Assembly (NCBI RefSeq): GCF_023503965.1
Contig: NZ_CP097298.1
Location: 1,319,001-1,383,000 of the forward strand
DNA length: 64,000 bases
Reading direction: 5' to 3'
From: Brevundimonas albigilva
GTDB lineage: Bacteria; Pseudomonadota; Alphaproteobacteria; Caulobacterales; Caulobacteraceae
The notes under the pieces were generated by a model, which did not search any database, was not told the origin of the DNA, and worked only from the letters and a program-made list of their open reading frames with translations. A program made the translations under genes and the position numbers. Of the stretch, positions 10,778 to 20,286 are shown in pieces. Each line of letters begins with the position of its first letter. Position 1 is the first letter of the stretch.

Positions 10778-11433
10778 GCGGCGTCCTTGAAGGTCAGGTC
10801 GGAAAGGAAGTCGAGCAGGTCGGGCGCCTGGTGGTCGATGTGGTCGCCAAGCGGCTTGCCGCGCCCGTCGCCGATCAGCACCGTGGCCATGCCCAGCGCC
10901 TTGGCCGGCTCCAGATTGCGCGGCGTGTCCTCGAAGAAGGCGGCGCTGCGCGGCTCGAAGTCGAAGCGCTCGATCATGCGTCGGAAGGCCGACGGCGCCG
11001 GCTTGGGCGTCAGGTCCCCGTCCTCGATGGCGAAGACGCCCTCGAAACAGTGGGCCACCCCCAGCCGGTCCAGCACCCGACCGGCGTAGTCGCGCGCGCC
11101 GTTGGTGAAGACGAACCGACGCCCCGGCAGGCGCATCAGCTGTTCGGCCAGCCGCGGATTGGGCTCCAGCCCGTCCATCGGCACGTCGTGCACCATCTCC
11201 AGGAAATGCTCCGGCTCGATGGTGTAGTTGGCCATCAGCCCAGCCAGGGTCGTGCCGTGCTCGTCCAGGAACTGGCGCTGCAGCACGCCGGCTTCCTGCG
11301 GCTCCAGCCCCACGGCCTCGACGACATAGGCGTTGATCCGCGCCTGGACGAGGCCCAGCAGGCCCTGGTCGGGCGGATACAGGGTGTCGTCCATGTCGAA
11401 CACCCAGGCGGTCACGTGCGACAGGTCGTTCAA
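10774..11433 (-). CDS. HAD-superfamily phosphatase, pyrimidine 5'-nucleotidase-like
   Basis: A 219-residue soluble hydrolase. The HAD motif [12 protein letters not shown], with the nucleophile Asp, is near the N-terminus; [13 protein letters not shown] is motif [12 protein letters not shown] is motif [20 protein letters not shown] is motif IV. The pattern DDTLYP and overall length match the pyrimidine 5'-nucleotidase (SDT1-like) subfamily that dephosphorylates UMP or CMP, but substrate cannot be read from sequence. It overlaps argB upstream and dapD downstream by four bases each (ATGA), so all three are probably one transcript. Confidence 0.85.
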
Positions 11434-12358
11434 GACGCCTTCACCAGGGTGCCGGCGCCGAATTCGGTGAACAGCTCGACCAGCATGGCGTGCGGGCGGC
11501 GGCCGTCCAGGATCACCACGGCCTCGACCCCAGCCTCGACCGCGGCCATGGCGGTCTCCAGCTTGGGGATCATGCCGCCGGTGGCGACGCCGTCGCGGAT
11601 CAGCTGCTTCGCCTCGGGCACGGTCATCTGGCGGATGATCTCGCCGTCGGCGCCCTTGACCCCCGCCACGTCGGTCAGCAGCAGCATCCGCTTGGCGTTC
11701 AGCGATCCGGCGACCGCGCCCGCCACCGTGTCGGCGTTGACGTTGTAGGTCTGGCCATCCTCGGCCACGCCGATGGGGGCGATGACCGGCACCCAGTCCT
11801 CGGTCTCGGAGGCGATCAGGCCGGCGATCAGCTTGGGGTCCACCTTGGTCGGTTCGCCGACGAAGCTAGGTCCACCTCGTGCTCGATCATGCTGTCGGGG
11901 TCGCGCTTGGTCCGGCGCGTCTTCTCGACCGTCAGCAAGCCGGCGTCCTTGCCCGACAGGCCCACGCCGCGCACGTCGGCCTCCTTGCCGGCCATGGTGA
12001 TCCAGTGGGCGATCTCCTTGTTGACCGCGCCGGACAGGACCATCTCGGCCACTTCCATCGTCGCCGGGTCGGTGACGCGCAGGCCGTCCACGAAGCTGGA
12101 CTTCACCCCCGCCTTGTCCAGCATGGCGCTGATCTGCGGCCCGCCGCCGTGCACCACGACCGGGTTCACCCCCATCAGCTTCAGCAGCACCACGTCGGCG
12201 GCGAACTGCTTGGCCACCGCGCTCTCGCCCATGGCGTGGCCGCCGTATTTGATGACCACGTTCTCGCGGTCATAGACCTGGATATAGGGCAGCGCCTCGG
12301 CGAGCGTCTTCGCCGTCTCCCAGCTGCGTTCCTCGGACTGGCGTTCGGTTTCGTTCAT
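11430..12358 (-). CDS. argB: Acetylglutamate kinase (frameshifted)
   Basis: ArgB phosphorylates N-acetylglutamate, the second step of arginine synthesis. The amino-acid-kinase fold is shown by [11 protein letters not shown] near the N-terminus, [41 protein letters not shown] sequence ([18 protein letters not shown]) and [17 protein letters not shown]. About 309 residues. The frame breaks near 11867 within CTAGCTTC; adding one base gives [19 protein letters not shown] and joins the halves. The ATG at 12358 (MNETERQ) is chosen as it matches family N-termini; further upstream codons look non-coding. Confidence 0.93.
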
Positions 12359-12413
12359 GGCGCGCGCATAGCGGGCGCGCGGGGCGCTGTCACGGCGAAA
12401 CCGGGAGAAAGCG

Positions 12414-13228
12414 TCAGACGTCCGCCGCGATCCTTCGGTCGAACTCGGCGCGCACGGCGTCCAGTTCCCCGTGGATCGCCGGCTCCTCGCCATGACGCGC
12501 CAGATGCGTCAGGGCTTGCCAGGCGCGGACCGCCAGCGGATCGTCGCCGGGCGCGCACGCCGCCTGATGGCGCAGGTCGCGCGACAGGAAGTCATCCACC
12601 GCGTGGGGCTGATCCCTGGGCGGCGCGTCCAGCGGCAGGGCCAGCCGCGTCCTGAGCGTGTCCGCAGCCCCCTCCAGTCGGCCAGGAAATCGGACCAGGG
12701 CAGGAAGACCCGCGGTCGCCCCCGGCTGGCCGCCTCGGCGTCCAGCACGTGCCGCAACCACAGGCCAAGTCCCTGGCGCGGCGGGAACCCGTTGCGACGG
12801 GTCAGGGAGGCGGCGACCTCCGCCGGGTCGCGCAGCGGGCTGACCACGGCGACGTCGTGGCCGGTCGCCTCCAGGACTTCGCCCCAGAACGGGAACAGCC
12901 GGCAGACGCGGGGGTCCTTCATCACGATCAGGGACTGGTCGTCGAATTCCGCCCGCAGCAGATGCGCCGCCTCCTGGGCGAAGCCGTCCACGCCGGAAAC
13001 CGCCGCCAGGTCGAACGGCCGAGGATCGTCCCAGCGCGAGCCGCCGGCGGTCAGAAGACGGTCGTTGAAATCCGCCAGGACGACGCTTTCCCAAAAGCCG
13101 CGCGGATTGTCCTGGGCCGGGGACATCAGGGTTCGCGGCGGCGCGGCGCCCAGCATGGACAGCGCGCCGGCGACGGACGACGTGCCGCTGCGATGCATGC
13201 CCAGGACCACGATGGCGCTGCGACCCAT
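12414..13228 (-). CDS. Sulfotransferase-like protein (frameshifted)
   Basis: P-loop protein of about 270 residues resembling bacterial sulfotransferase-family proteins. [20 protein letters not shown] near the N-terminus is the 5'-phosphosulfate-type loop; [14 protein letters not shown] and [13 protein letters not shown] supply further family segments. The ATG at 13228 follows GGAGG at good spacing. One G is missing in the run near 12670; restoring it gives [21 protein letters not shown]. It is divergent from the GDP-mannose gene and faces the polysaccharide cluster, so it might sulfate or otherwise modify a glycan; that is inference only. Confidence 0.75.
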
Positions 13229-13323
13229 GAGAACCTCCGTTGGGGCGTGTCGGTCGCGCATAGGCCGTCAGGCGTGCAAATCACAGTCTTTAATGGCGCT
13301 CAACCTGCGGCTAGACAGTGTCC

Positions 13324-15482
13324 ATGGCGCTCTATCCCGTGATCATGTGCGGCGGGGCCGGAACGCGGCTCTGGCCCGCCTCCCGTCCGTCGCGCCCCAA
13401 GCAGTTCATTCCCCTGGCCGGGAACCGCTCGCTGTTCCAGGAGACCGCGCTTCGGGTCGCCCCCCTGGCCCAGGAGGACGGCCGGCTGATCGTGGTCGGC
13501 GGGGTGGGCCATCGCGGCTGGATCATGGACCAGCTGGCCGAGATCGGGGTCGAGGACCGGGTGGAGATCCTGCTGGAGCCCCAGGCGCGCGATTCCGCCG
13601 CCGCCATGGCCGCCGCCGCCTTGTGGACCCACGCCCGCGACCCGATGGGCGTCAACATCTTCGTCGCGTCCGATCACCACATCCCCGACCACGACGCCTT
13701 TCGCGAAGCCTGCATCGTCGCCGCGGAGGCGGCCCGCGACGGGCGGATCGTCACCCTGGGGGTGCGCCCGTCCGAACCCTCCTCGGCCTATGGCTATATC
13801 AGTCCCGAAGGACCCGGCCTGGCCCCGGTGCGAGCCTTTCGCGAAAAGCCCGACGCGCGCACCGCGGCCGACTACATCGCCGCCGGCTACCTGTGGAACA
13901 GCGGCAACTTCATCGTCACCGCCGCCACCCTGCTGGACGAGTTGAAGGCCAATGCGCCGGGCGTGGAGATCGCCGTGCGCCAGGCGGTGGCCAATCCGTC
14001 GGCGGCCGACCGCGCCGTGCTGGGCCCCGCCTTCCCCGACGCGCCCAAGATCTCCATCGACTATGCGGTGATGGAAAAGACCCGCCACGCCAGCGTGCTG
14101 GAGGTCGATTTCGAATGGTCGGACCTGGGCGCCTGGGACGCCATCGCCGCGACCGGCGAAGGGGACTTCGGCCAGCATATCTTCGAGGACGCGGAAGGCT
14201 GTCTGGTGCGCGCCCCCGACGGCATGCTGGTCGCAGCCCTGGGCGTGCGCGACCTGGCCATCATCGCCGAACACGACGCCGTCCTGGTGTGCGACCTGGA
14301 CCGGGCTCAGGACATCAAGCGTCTGGTCGCCCGCATCCAGACGAGTTCGCCCCAACACCTGGATTTCGCCCGCGACGCGCCGGAAACGCTGGACGCGGGC
14401 GCAAGGCGCCTGGCCGACTGGCTGCGGCTGCGCGCCCTGCCGCTGTGGAGCAGCGTCGGCGCCTTGGACGACGGGGCCTTCGCCGAGGCGCTGAGCCTTG
14501 ACGGCCGTCCGGTCCAGGGCGCCCGCAGCGCGCGGGTCCAGGCCAAGCAGATCTGGGCCTACGCCGAAGCCGGCCGCCTGGGCTGGCAAGGGCCGTGGCG
14601 TCGCCTGGTGGTGAACGGCGCGGAACGGTTGCGGACCCATTTCCTGCGCGCCGACGGCCTGTGTTGCGCCCGGCTCGGCGACGACGGGGCGCCGGCGGAC
14701 GGCACGGCCGCCTACGACCAGGTCTTCGTCCTGCTGGCGCTGCGCGCCGCGTGGGGCGTGGCGCCCAACGCCGCCGCGCTGGAGGCCTGCGCGGTTTCCA
14801 TCCGCGACCAGATTCAGGAACGACTGCTGCTGGACACGCGGGCGCCGACGCCCGGATCCAGCGATCCCGTCCACATCGACATCCATCTGCTGGAGGCCTG
14901 CCTGGCGTGGGAGACCGTCGGCGACGCCCAGTGGATCGCTGTCGCCGACACCCTGGCCGCCCCCGCCCGCGCGCGTCTGGAGGCGGCGACAGAACGGGCC
15001 TATCCCGGAGGCGTCGCGCCAGGACGCCTGTTCGAATGCGCGCGCATCCTGGACCGGCACGCCCGTGCGCGCCGCGGCGCGCCGACCCAGCCCCTGACGA
15101 TGCGCCTCTACGACGTCGCCACGAAGGGCGTGGACGCCCGCATCCGCGCCGTGACCGAGGCGCTGGACGAGCAGGGCCGCCCCGAGGGGGCCGCACCCGC
15201 CTGTGGGCGCAGGCGGAATGGCTGAGGGCCGCGCTGGCGCTGTCGATCGACGCCGCACCCGGCGATCGCGTCCGCCTGGAGCGGGACGCCCAGGAGGCGC
15301 TGGCCGCTCTCTGGCGTCACCTGACGCCGGATGGTCTTTGGCGCGACACCCGCCTGACCGCCGACAGGTTCATCGACGAAGCCGCTCCCGCTCGGGGCCT
15401 CTACCACCTTGTCGGCGTCCTTTCGGACATCGCCGACCACACGCCGATCCTCCAGGCCCCGGCCGACGCCGCCCTGAGGTGA
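13324..15482 (+). CDS. Mannose-1-phosphate guanylyltransferase fused to AGE-type isomerase (frameshifted)
   Basis: Two-domain protein of about 719 residues. Residues 1 to about 345 are a GDP-mannose pyrophosphorylase: CGGAGTRLWPASRPSRPKQF is the nucleotide-binding loop, FREKPDARTAADYIAAGYLW and EKTRHASVLEVDFEWSDLG follow. The rest is an N-acylglucosamine 2-epimerase-like alpha/alpha barrel (LRTHFLRADGLCCARL, YDQVFVLLALRAAW, HIDIHLLEACLAW, RLWAQAEWLRAALAL), the fold of AGE-type mannose-6-phosphate isomerases. Together the domains would cover fructose-6-P to GDP-mannose apart from the mutase. One base is missing near 15190. An in-frame GTG at 13318 is an alternative start. Confidence 0.85.
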
Positions 15483-15492
15483 CAGGCGGCGG

Positions 15493-16500
15493 CTACGCCG
15501 GCTTCACCGCGTAGAAGGTGTAGGAACCGAATATATCGGTCCAACTGTCAGGCATCAGATCCACGATATTCAGGCCGGCCCGGCGAATTTCGTCCAGCAC
15601 CACGGCCTTGGGCAACCCATGCACTTCCATATCGGTCGATGGCGACGCCAGATAAGGCTCCATGCCGAAGGCGTACCCGGGCATCTCGGTGGGAATCTGG
15701 AACAACGCGCCGCCGCCGGGCCTCACCTTGCCCAACAGGGTGCGAAGGATCGCCTTCTGGATCGGCGGCGAATTGTGCTGCAGAACGATGATGGAATAGA
15801 AGAAGTCGAAGTCTGGAAGGGCGGCGAAGTCCTCGATGCCGCTGACGGACTGGGTCGTGACGTTCTTGGCGCCGATGCTCGCCATGCGCTCGTTGCAGAG
15901 CTTCAGATTGCCCGGCGATAGGTCGACGCCGATGACCTGGTCGAAACGCCTGGCCAGATGTTCGGTGATGCGGCCGACGCCGCAGCCGAGTTCGAGGCAA
16001 ACGCCGTGGCGCGCCCTCACGCCGGTGCGTTGCTCGAACAGGTCGATGAGACGAGCGGAATCCTCGCCAGTCCTGTAGAAGGCGTCGACGGCGGCGTCGG
16101 TCAACTTATCGGACTTGAACTCGTCGATGGCCAGAACCGACCAATGCGGCTCGGTCTCTCCCAACAAGGTCCATTGCGCCCGTATGCGATCCACGAGTTG
16201 GGTCATGGCCTCGGGCGAAACATCGTGCTCGATCACGCCCGGCACATTCCAATAGGCGTCGCGCAACGCCGCCATCACCATATCATTGCGGCCCGGGCTG
16301 TTGGTCGAACGACCGAACTCAGCGCTGTGCGTTATCGCCGCCAGCAGGCTCGATAGGGTCGAATGATGCCGGATGTGCGTTTCAACAACCGCATCCGATT
16401 CCGGCTCGCGGTCGAGGAGCCCCCTGTAGGCCTCTCCGACCAGGTCGGGGGTTAGCCTCACGGCGTGTGTGTCTTGCGTCTTGGGGGACAAATCACCCAT
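15493..16500 (-). CDS. SAM-dependent methyltransferase with N-terminal DUF4214-like segment
   Basis: Intact 335-residue protein. Residues 17-60 (LVGEAYRGLLDREPESD ... LLAAITHSAEFGRS) resemble a DUF4214 module. The C-terminal half is a class I methyltransferase: LELGCGVGRITEHLA is motif I, VIGVDLSPGNL follows, and FFYSIIVLQH is the post-motif strand. The target is unknown; location among glycosyltransferases suggests methylation of a sugar or chain terminus. It converges on the GDP-mannose gene, with stops 10 bases apart. About 100 bases without a recognisable gene separate it from the next gene upstream. Confidence 0.8.
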   Translation of the reverse strand: MGDLSPKTQDTHAVRLTPDLVGEAYRGLLDREPESDAVVETHIRHHSTLSSLLAAITHSAEFGRSTNSPGRNDMVMAALRDAYWNVPGVIEHDVSPEAMTQLVDRIRAQWTLLGETEPHWSVLAIDEFKSDKLTDAAVDAFYRTGEDSARLIDLFEQRTGVRARHGVCLELGCGVGRITEHLARRFDQVIGVDLSPGNLKLCNERMASIGAKNVTTQSVSGIEDFAALPDFDFFYSIIVLQHNSPPIQKAILRTLLGKVRPGGGALFQIPTEMPGYAFGMEPYLASPSTDMEVHGLPKAVVLDEIRRAGLNIVDLMPDSWTDIFGSYTFYAVKPA

Positions 16501-16603
16501 GTCCTACTTCTCTGGAAATGATCGCAGCGTTGGAAGGGCTGGCGGCGGTTACGGACGCTAGCAGACATGGCGGCCGCAACAAGCCAACCGTCTCGGGCAT
16601 CGA

Positions 16604-17254
16604 TTAGATCACGCCCGATCGATCGTATCGAAACGACGGGTGAAAAGCGCCGGGCATCAGCGCTCCCCAGCGCGCCTGGTATTCCTCGCTCTTCACGATC
16701 ATCCGCAGGTAGCTCGCGACCTTCTTTTCGTCGTCGGCCAAGCGTTCGTTCACCTGCGGCGCGTTCGGGTCCGGCCAACGGCCCAGGAGGGTTTCGTAGG
16801 TGGCCTCTATGAACTGACGCGCGCCATGTCGGCGATAATGATTGAGCGCGAACCGTGACAGTTCATCCATCGACGGACTGGTGTCGGGACGGCGGACCTC
16901 CGACAACAGGTCCGTGACCGACCAGGCCCCCGGCTGAGACGCGGAGGTCGTTCGGGGCGGCTCGGTGATTTCGGCCAGGACTTCCCCGCTGACGCCGCAG
17001 ACCAGACGCACCGTATCGCTGACGACGAAGGCCTGGGCCGCGCCGTGGACCTCGAATCCGCACCAGCCGGACCGAAAGCCGTCGGCCGCGGCGCTCGCGG
17101 AATAGCCGCTGGCCCGCGCGAAGAAGATCGGGGTGTCGCCGCCCACCAACTTCAACAGGCAGGGGCTTTCGCCGCTCGGCGCGGCATAGCCGGTCAGCAC
17201 ATCTTTCTGATCTTCGAGCTTGAAGGCTGCGACGGGAGAGTAGTTGCTGATCAT
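16604..17254 (-). CDS. Unknown protein with C-terminal DUF4214-like segment
   Basis: A 216-residue protein I cannot name. The first 120 residues are beta-rich with no known motif (CLLKLVGGDTPIFFARASGY, SDTVRLVCGVSGEVLAEI). The C-terminal third (RQFIEATYETLLGRWPDPN ... SYLRMIVKSEEYQARWG) fits the DUF4214 pattern of an aromatic helix, a LLGRxPD turn and a final SEEY/F helix. The start ATG shares a base with the stop of the upstream glycosyltransferase (TAATG), so translation is probably coupled. A scaffold or acceptor-recognition role is possible but unproven. Confidence 0.7.
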   Translation of the reverse strand: MISNYSPVAAFKLEDQKDVLTGYAAPSGESPCLLKLVGGDTPIFFARASGYSASAAADGFRSGWCGFEVHGAAQAFVVSDTVRLVCGVSGEVLAEITEPPRTTSASQPGAWSVTDLLSEVRRPDTSPSMDELSRFALNHYRRHGARQFIEATYETLLGRWPDPNAPQVNERLADDEKKVASYLRMIVKSEEYQARWGALMPGAFHPSFRYDRSGVI

Positions 17255-18381
17255 TACTGCTCCTTCACCCATTGGGCCACGCGGGCGTAGCAGGCGTCCC
17301 ACCCGTGAGGGGCGGCGCGTTCCAGAATGTCGGAAAGCGATTGTTGGCGCGACCGGGTCTGCGCTGCGCGCAACTCCGCGATCCGCATGGCCTGGACGAA
17401 CTCGTACATCTCGCCGGGATCGAAGAAGACGCACTGCTCCGGGAAAACCTCGGGCATGCTGGAACTGTTGGAGCAGACCGTGATCTTGCCCAAGGCGCCG
17501 GCTTCCAGCACCGGCAGGCCGAAGCCTTCGAAAAAGGAGGGATAGATGCAGAAGGCGCTGTTGAGCAGCAGGGCCGTGCGTTCGGTGTTGGACACGAAGC
17601 CGGTGAACTGGATCCGCTCGGCCGGCACGCCGACGTTGTGCAGCCGCTCCATCAGGCGGCCCTTTTCGTCCAGCCATCCGTCGCGGCCGATGAAGACCAT
17701 CTTGTACTGGTGGGCGAACCCCGGGTTCTGGGCCAGGTAGTCGAAGACCAGACCGCCGTTCTTGCGCGGCTCCAGCGTGCCGATGACGACGACATAGGGC
17801 TCGACATGCGCGCCCTGACGGACCTGCAGCAGCCCGGCCGAAAGCTCCGCCGGATCGAATTCCGCGCCCAGACGAAGGACGGACATCTGCTCCATCGGCT
17901 TTTCGAGATAGGCGTGGACGTCCCCCATTGTGGCCTTGGAGACGCAGAAGACATGATCCGACGTCGCGACGTCTTCGCGGATGCGATTGGCGAAGTGGAA
18001 GATGTTGTCAGCGTTGTGGAACTGCGGCGTCGTGACCGGGCTGAGGTCATGAACGATGATCGCCTCGGTCCCGAAGTAGCCGCGAACCGGCTTGATATTG
18101 GGAAACACCGCCACCATCGACCGGGCTTCGTCGAAGGGGATCGGCTGTCGGTCCCACGCCAGCTGCGACAGGGCGGGCAATCCGCCCGCGCCCGAGCGAA
18201 GCCGCAGGAACCGCCGCACAAGATCGCGCGGAAGCGGGATGGTCTCGTAGGTGAACACCCAGTCGATGTCGCCATCGGTCAGGGCGCGCTCGGCGATCGC
18301 CGCCACCACGTTGGGGATGCCGGTCCAGGTTTCCTCGAACAGGGCGCTGACGTCGAAGACAGCCTTGCGGGGTGCGCTCAC
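17254..18381 (-). CDS. Glycosyltransferase, GT4/GT1-type fold
   Basis: Intact 375-residue retaining glycosyltransferase with a GT-B fold. The C-terminal domain has VVIGTLEPRKNGGLVFDYL, the donor-binding loop MVFIGRDGWLDE and FEGFGLPVLEAGALGKI, the E-x7-E motif. The N-terminus (FDVSALFEETWTGIPNV) is typical of GT4 enzymes in polysaccharide loci. It starts at a GTG at 18381 that overlaps the upstream stop as GTGA. Donor and acceptor are unknown; GDP-mannose is a candidate because its synthesis gene is close by. Confidence 0.9.
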   Translation of the reverse strand: MSAPRKAVFDVSALFEETWTGIPNVVAAIAERALTDGDIDWVFTYETIPLPRDLVRRFLRLRSGAGGLPALSQLAWDRQPIPFDEARSMVAVFPNIKPVRGYFGTEAIIVHDLSPVTTPQFHNADNIFHFANRIREDVATSDHVFCVSKATMGDVHAYLEKPMEQMSVLRLGAEFDPAELSAGLLQVRQGAHVEPYVVVIGTLEPRKNGGLVFDYLAQNPGFAHQYKMVFIGRDGWLDEKGRLMERLHNVGVPAERIQFTGFVSNTERTALLLNSAFCIYPSFFEGFGLPVLEAGALGKITVCSNSSSMPEVFPEQCVFFDPGEMYEFVQAMRIAELRAAQTRSRQQSLSDILERAAPHGWDACYARVAQWVKEQ

Positions 18382-20164
18382 GCTTGGCCTCCGGCAGCCA
18401 GCCGTTCGACGACGGCGTTCAATCGATCGGCGAAGGGGGCGAGGCCGAACTGGTTCTGCACCTCGGCCAGGGCGGCCGCGGACTTGTGCGCATAGGCTTC
18501 CGGCGACAGCGCCTGGGCGGTCGCCAGCGCATGCGCCAGGTCGCTCGGCTCCACCACGTTCATCGCGGTTCCGACCATCCGGTAGCGATGCGACATCCGC
18601 AGATCGAGCGGTCGACGATGTGACGGCACCACCACCGCGTCGTTGTCTGAAATATAGTCGCGCATGGCGGTGTGGTCGACGCTGACCGGCACGACGCCGC
18701 GCGCCATGGCCTCGATCAGCGGCAGGTTCTGTCCCTCCGCATAGGAGGTGCACAGATAGAAGGACGCCGCATCGTAGAGATGGCTCATCTCCTCGCGGGT
18801 CAGGACATCGTCCGTCAGCCATATCCGCTCGCTGACCATGGGCGGAATCATTCGACCGGCGTGGGCGATCTGATCCTCCAGCAGGATACGGTTGGCCAGC
18901 CCTCGCCCGCGGAAGGGCGTGCTCAGCTTCAGCAACAGGACCGCCCGAGGATTCGTCTCGGCGAAACGCAGAAAGCCGGCGATCATCGGCTCGGCCTGCT
19001 TGCGATAGTCGTGGACGTTCAGCACGCTGACATACAGCGTCGGAGACTCGAGTTCTGACAGTATGGCCTGCAGCGTACGGGTGCGGGCGTGCGCCGCCTG
19101 CTCGACCGTTTCCTTGACGCGGGGCAGGATCGCCAGCGGGACCCAGTTGACCGCCCCCAGGGCGCGCGAGGCCCGGTCGACGTCTCGCGCATTCGGCGCG
19201 TGGTCGCGCGCGCGCTTGACGAGGTTGGAGAGGACGGGCGACGGCGTCCGGTGCACAGGCTTGGCCACGCCTTCCCTGACCGCCGCGGCGCCATGTTCCG
19301 AGGGCACCCAGATCTCGTCGGCGATGCTCAGCATCTCAGCCTGGTCCGCGAAGGCGTGATCCGAGGGGATTTCGTCCCGGCTTCTCAGCCGATCGAATTC
19401 CCAGGCGAAGCAGTTGATGTTGTAGGCGCCCTTCAGGACGCGGATGAGCTCGGGCGGATAGAAGCCCAAGTGGATGTTGATCTCGGCGTCAGACCGGTCG
19501 CGGATGTCGGCGACGGCCTCCGGACGCTCGACCACGGTATAGTCCACCTCCATCTCGTCCAGCGCGGCCATGAAGCCACGCATGGCGAAGGCGTAGGAAT
19601 AGTCCGACCGGCCCAACCCCTGCGAGGCGGACGCGCGATCGGTCTCGTTGACGGGCTTGGCCGGGGCGGACAGGAAGATGCGCAAGGGGACCTTGTCGCC
19701 TTCGCCGCCCCCTCCCCAGAACAGGCGGCTGTTGTCGATCTTGCGCAACAGCTTCAGTTCGAAGTCGATGTGATCCCTATCGGGATACCCCCGGCGCGGG
19801 CCTCCTCGAAACAGCGCTGGGCCTCGGCGAAATCGCCGCGCACCTTGGCCAGGTGTCCCAGCTGCAGGGTGATCTCCGGATCGCCCGGTTTCAGCGCCAG
19901 GGCGCGTTTGTAGGCCTCGGCCGCGCGCGCATGAAAACCGGACTCCTTGAGCGCATGGCCGTACTGCACCCAGGCGCCCAGCCGCTCGGGCTCCATCTCG
20001 CAGATCTTGCGGCGGAAGAAGGCGTCGCCGGCCCAATCCTGCTGCGCACGGGCCTGGTCGGCGTATCGACGCAGTTGCGCGGGCGTTTCGCGACCGTTGA
20101 ACTGAGCCGCGATGCCCGTGATGCTCTTTTTCAGCGCTCGGCCGACATTGGGGCTTCGGCTCAT
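18378..20164 (-). CDS. TPR-containing glycosyltransferase (frameshifted)
   Basis: About 595 residues. The N-terminal 130 residues contain tetratricopeptide helices (AWVQYGHALKESGFHARAAE, AYKRALALKPGDPEITLQLG). The remainder is a GT-B glycosyltransferase with INIHLGFYPPELIRVLKG, EIWVPSEHGAAAVREG, LYVSVLNVHDYRKQ and SYAEGQNLPLIEAMARGVVP, an E-x7-E motif. One extra G in the run near 19787 breaks the frame; without it EEARAGYPDRDHIDFELKLL reads through. The start at 20164 is divergent from the large GT2 gene, with 122 bases between them. First gene of a three-gene overlapping run. Confidence 0.85.
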
Positions 20165-20286
20165 GAAAACTCCGGATGATCGCCGTCGGGTGGAGCGACG
20201 ACGGGTGAAGGATGATTAATCCATCCCTCGGCGCTTGTCGCCCCGTCCTTGGCCGAAACTGACGGGGTCAGGCAAGCGAAGGAACG

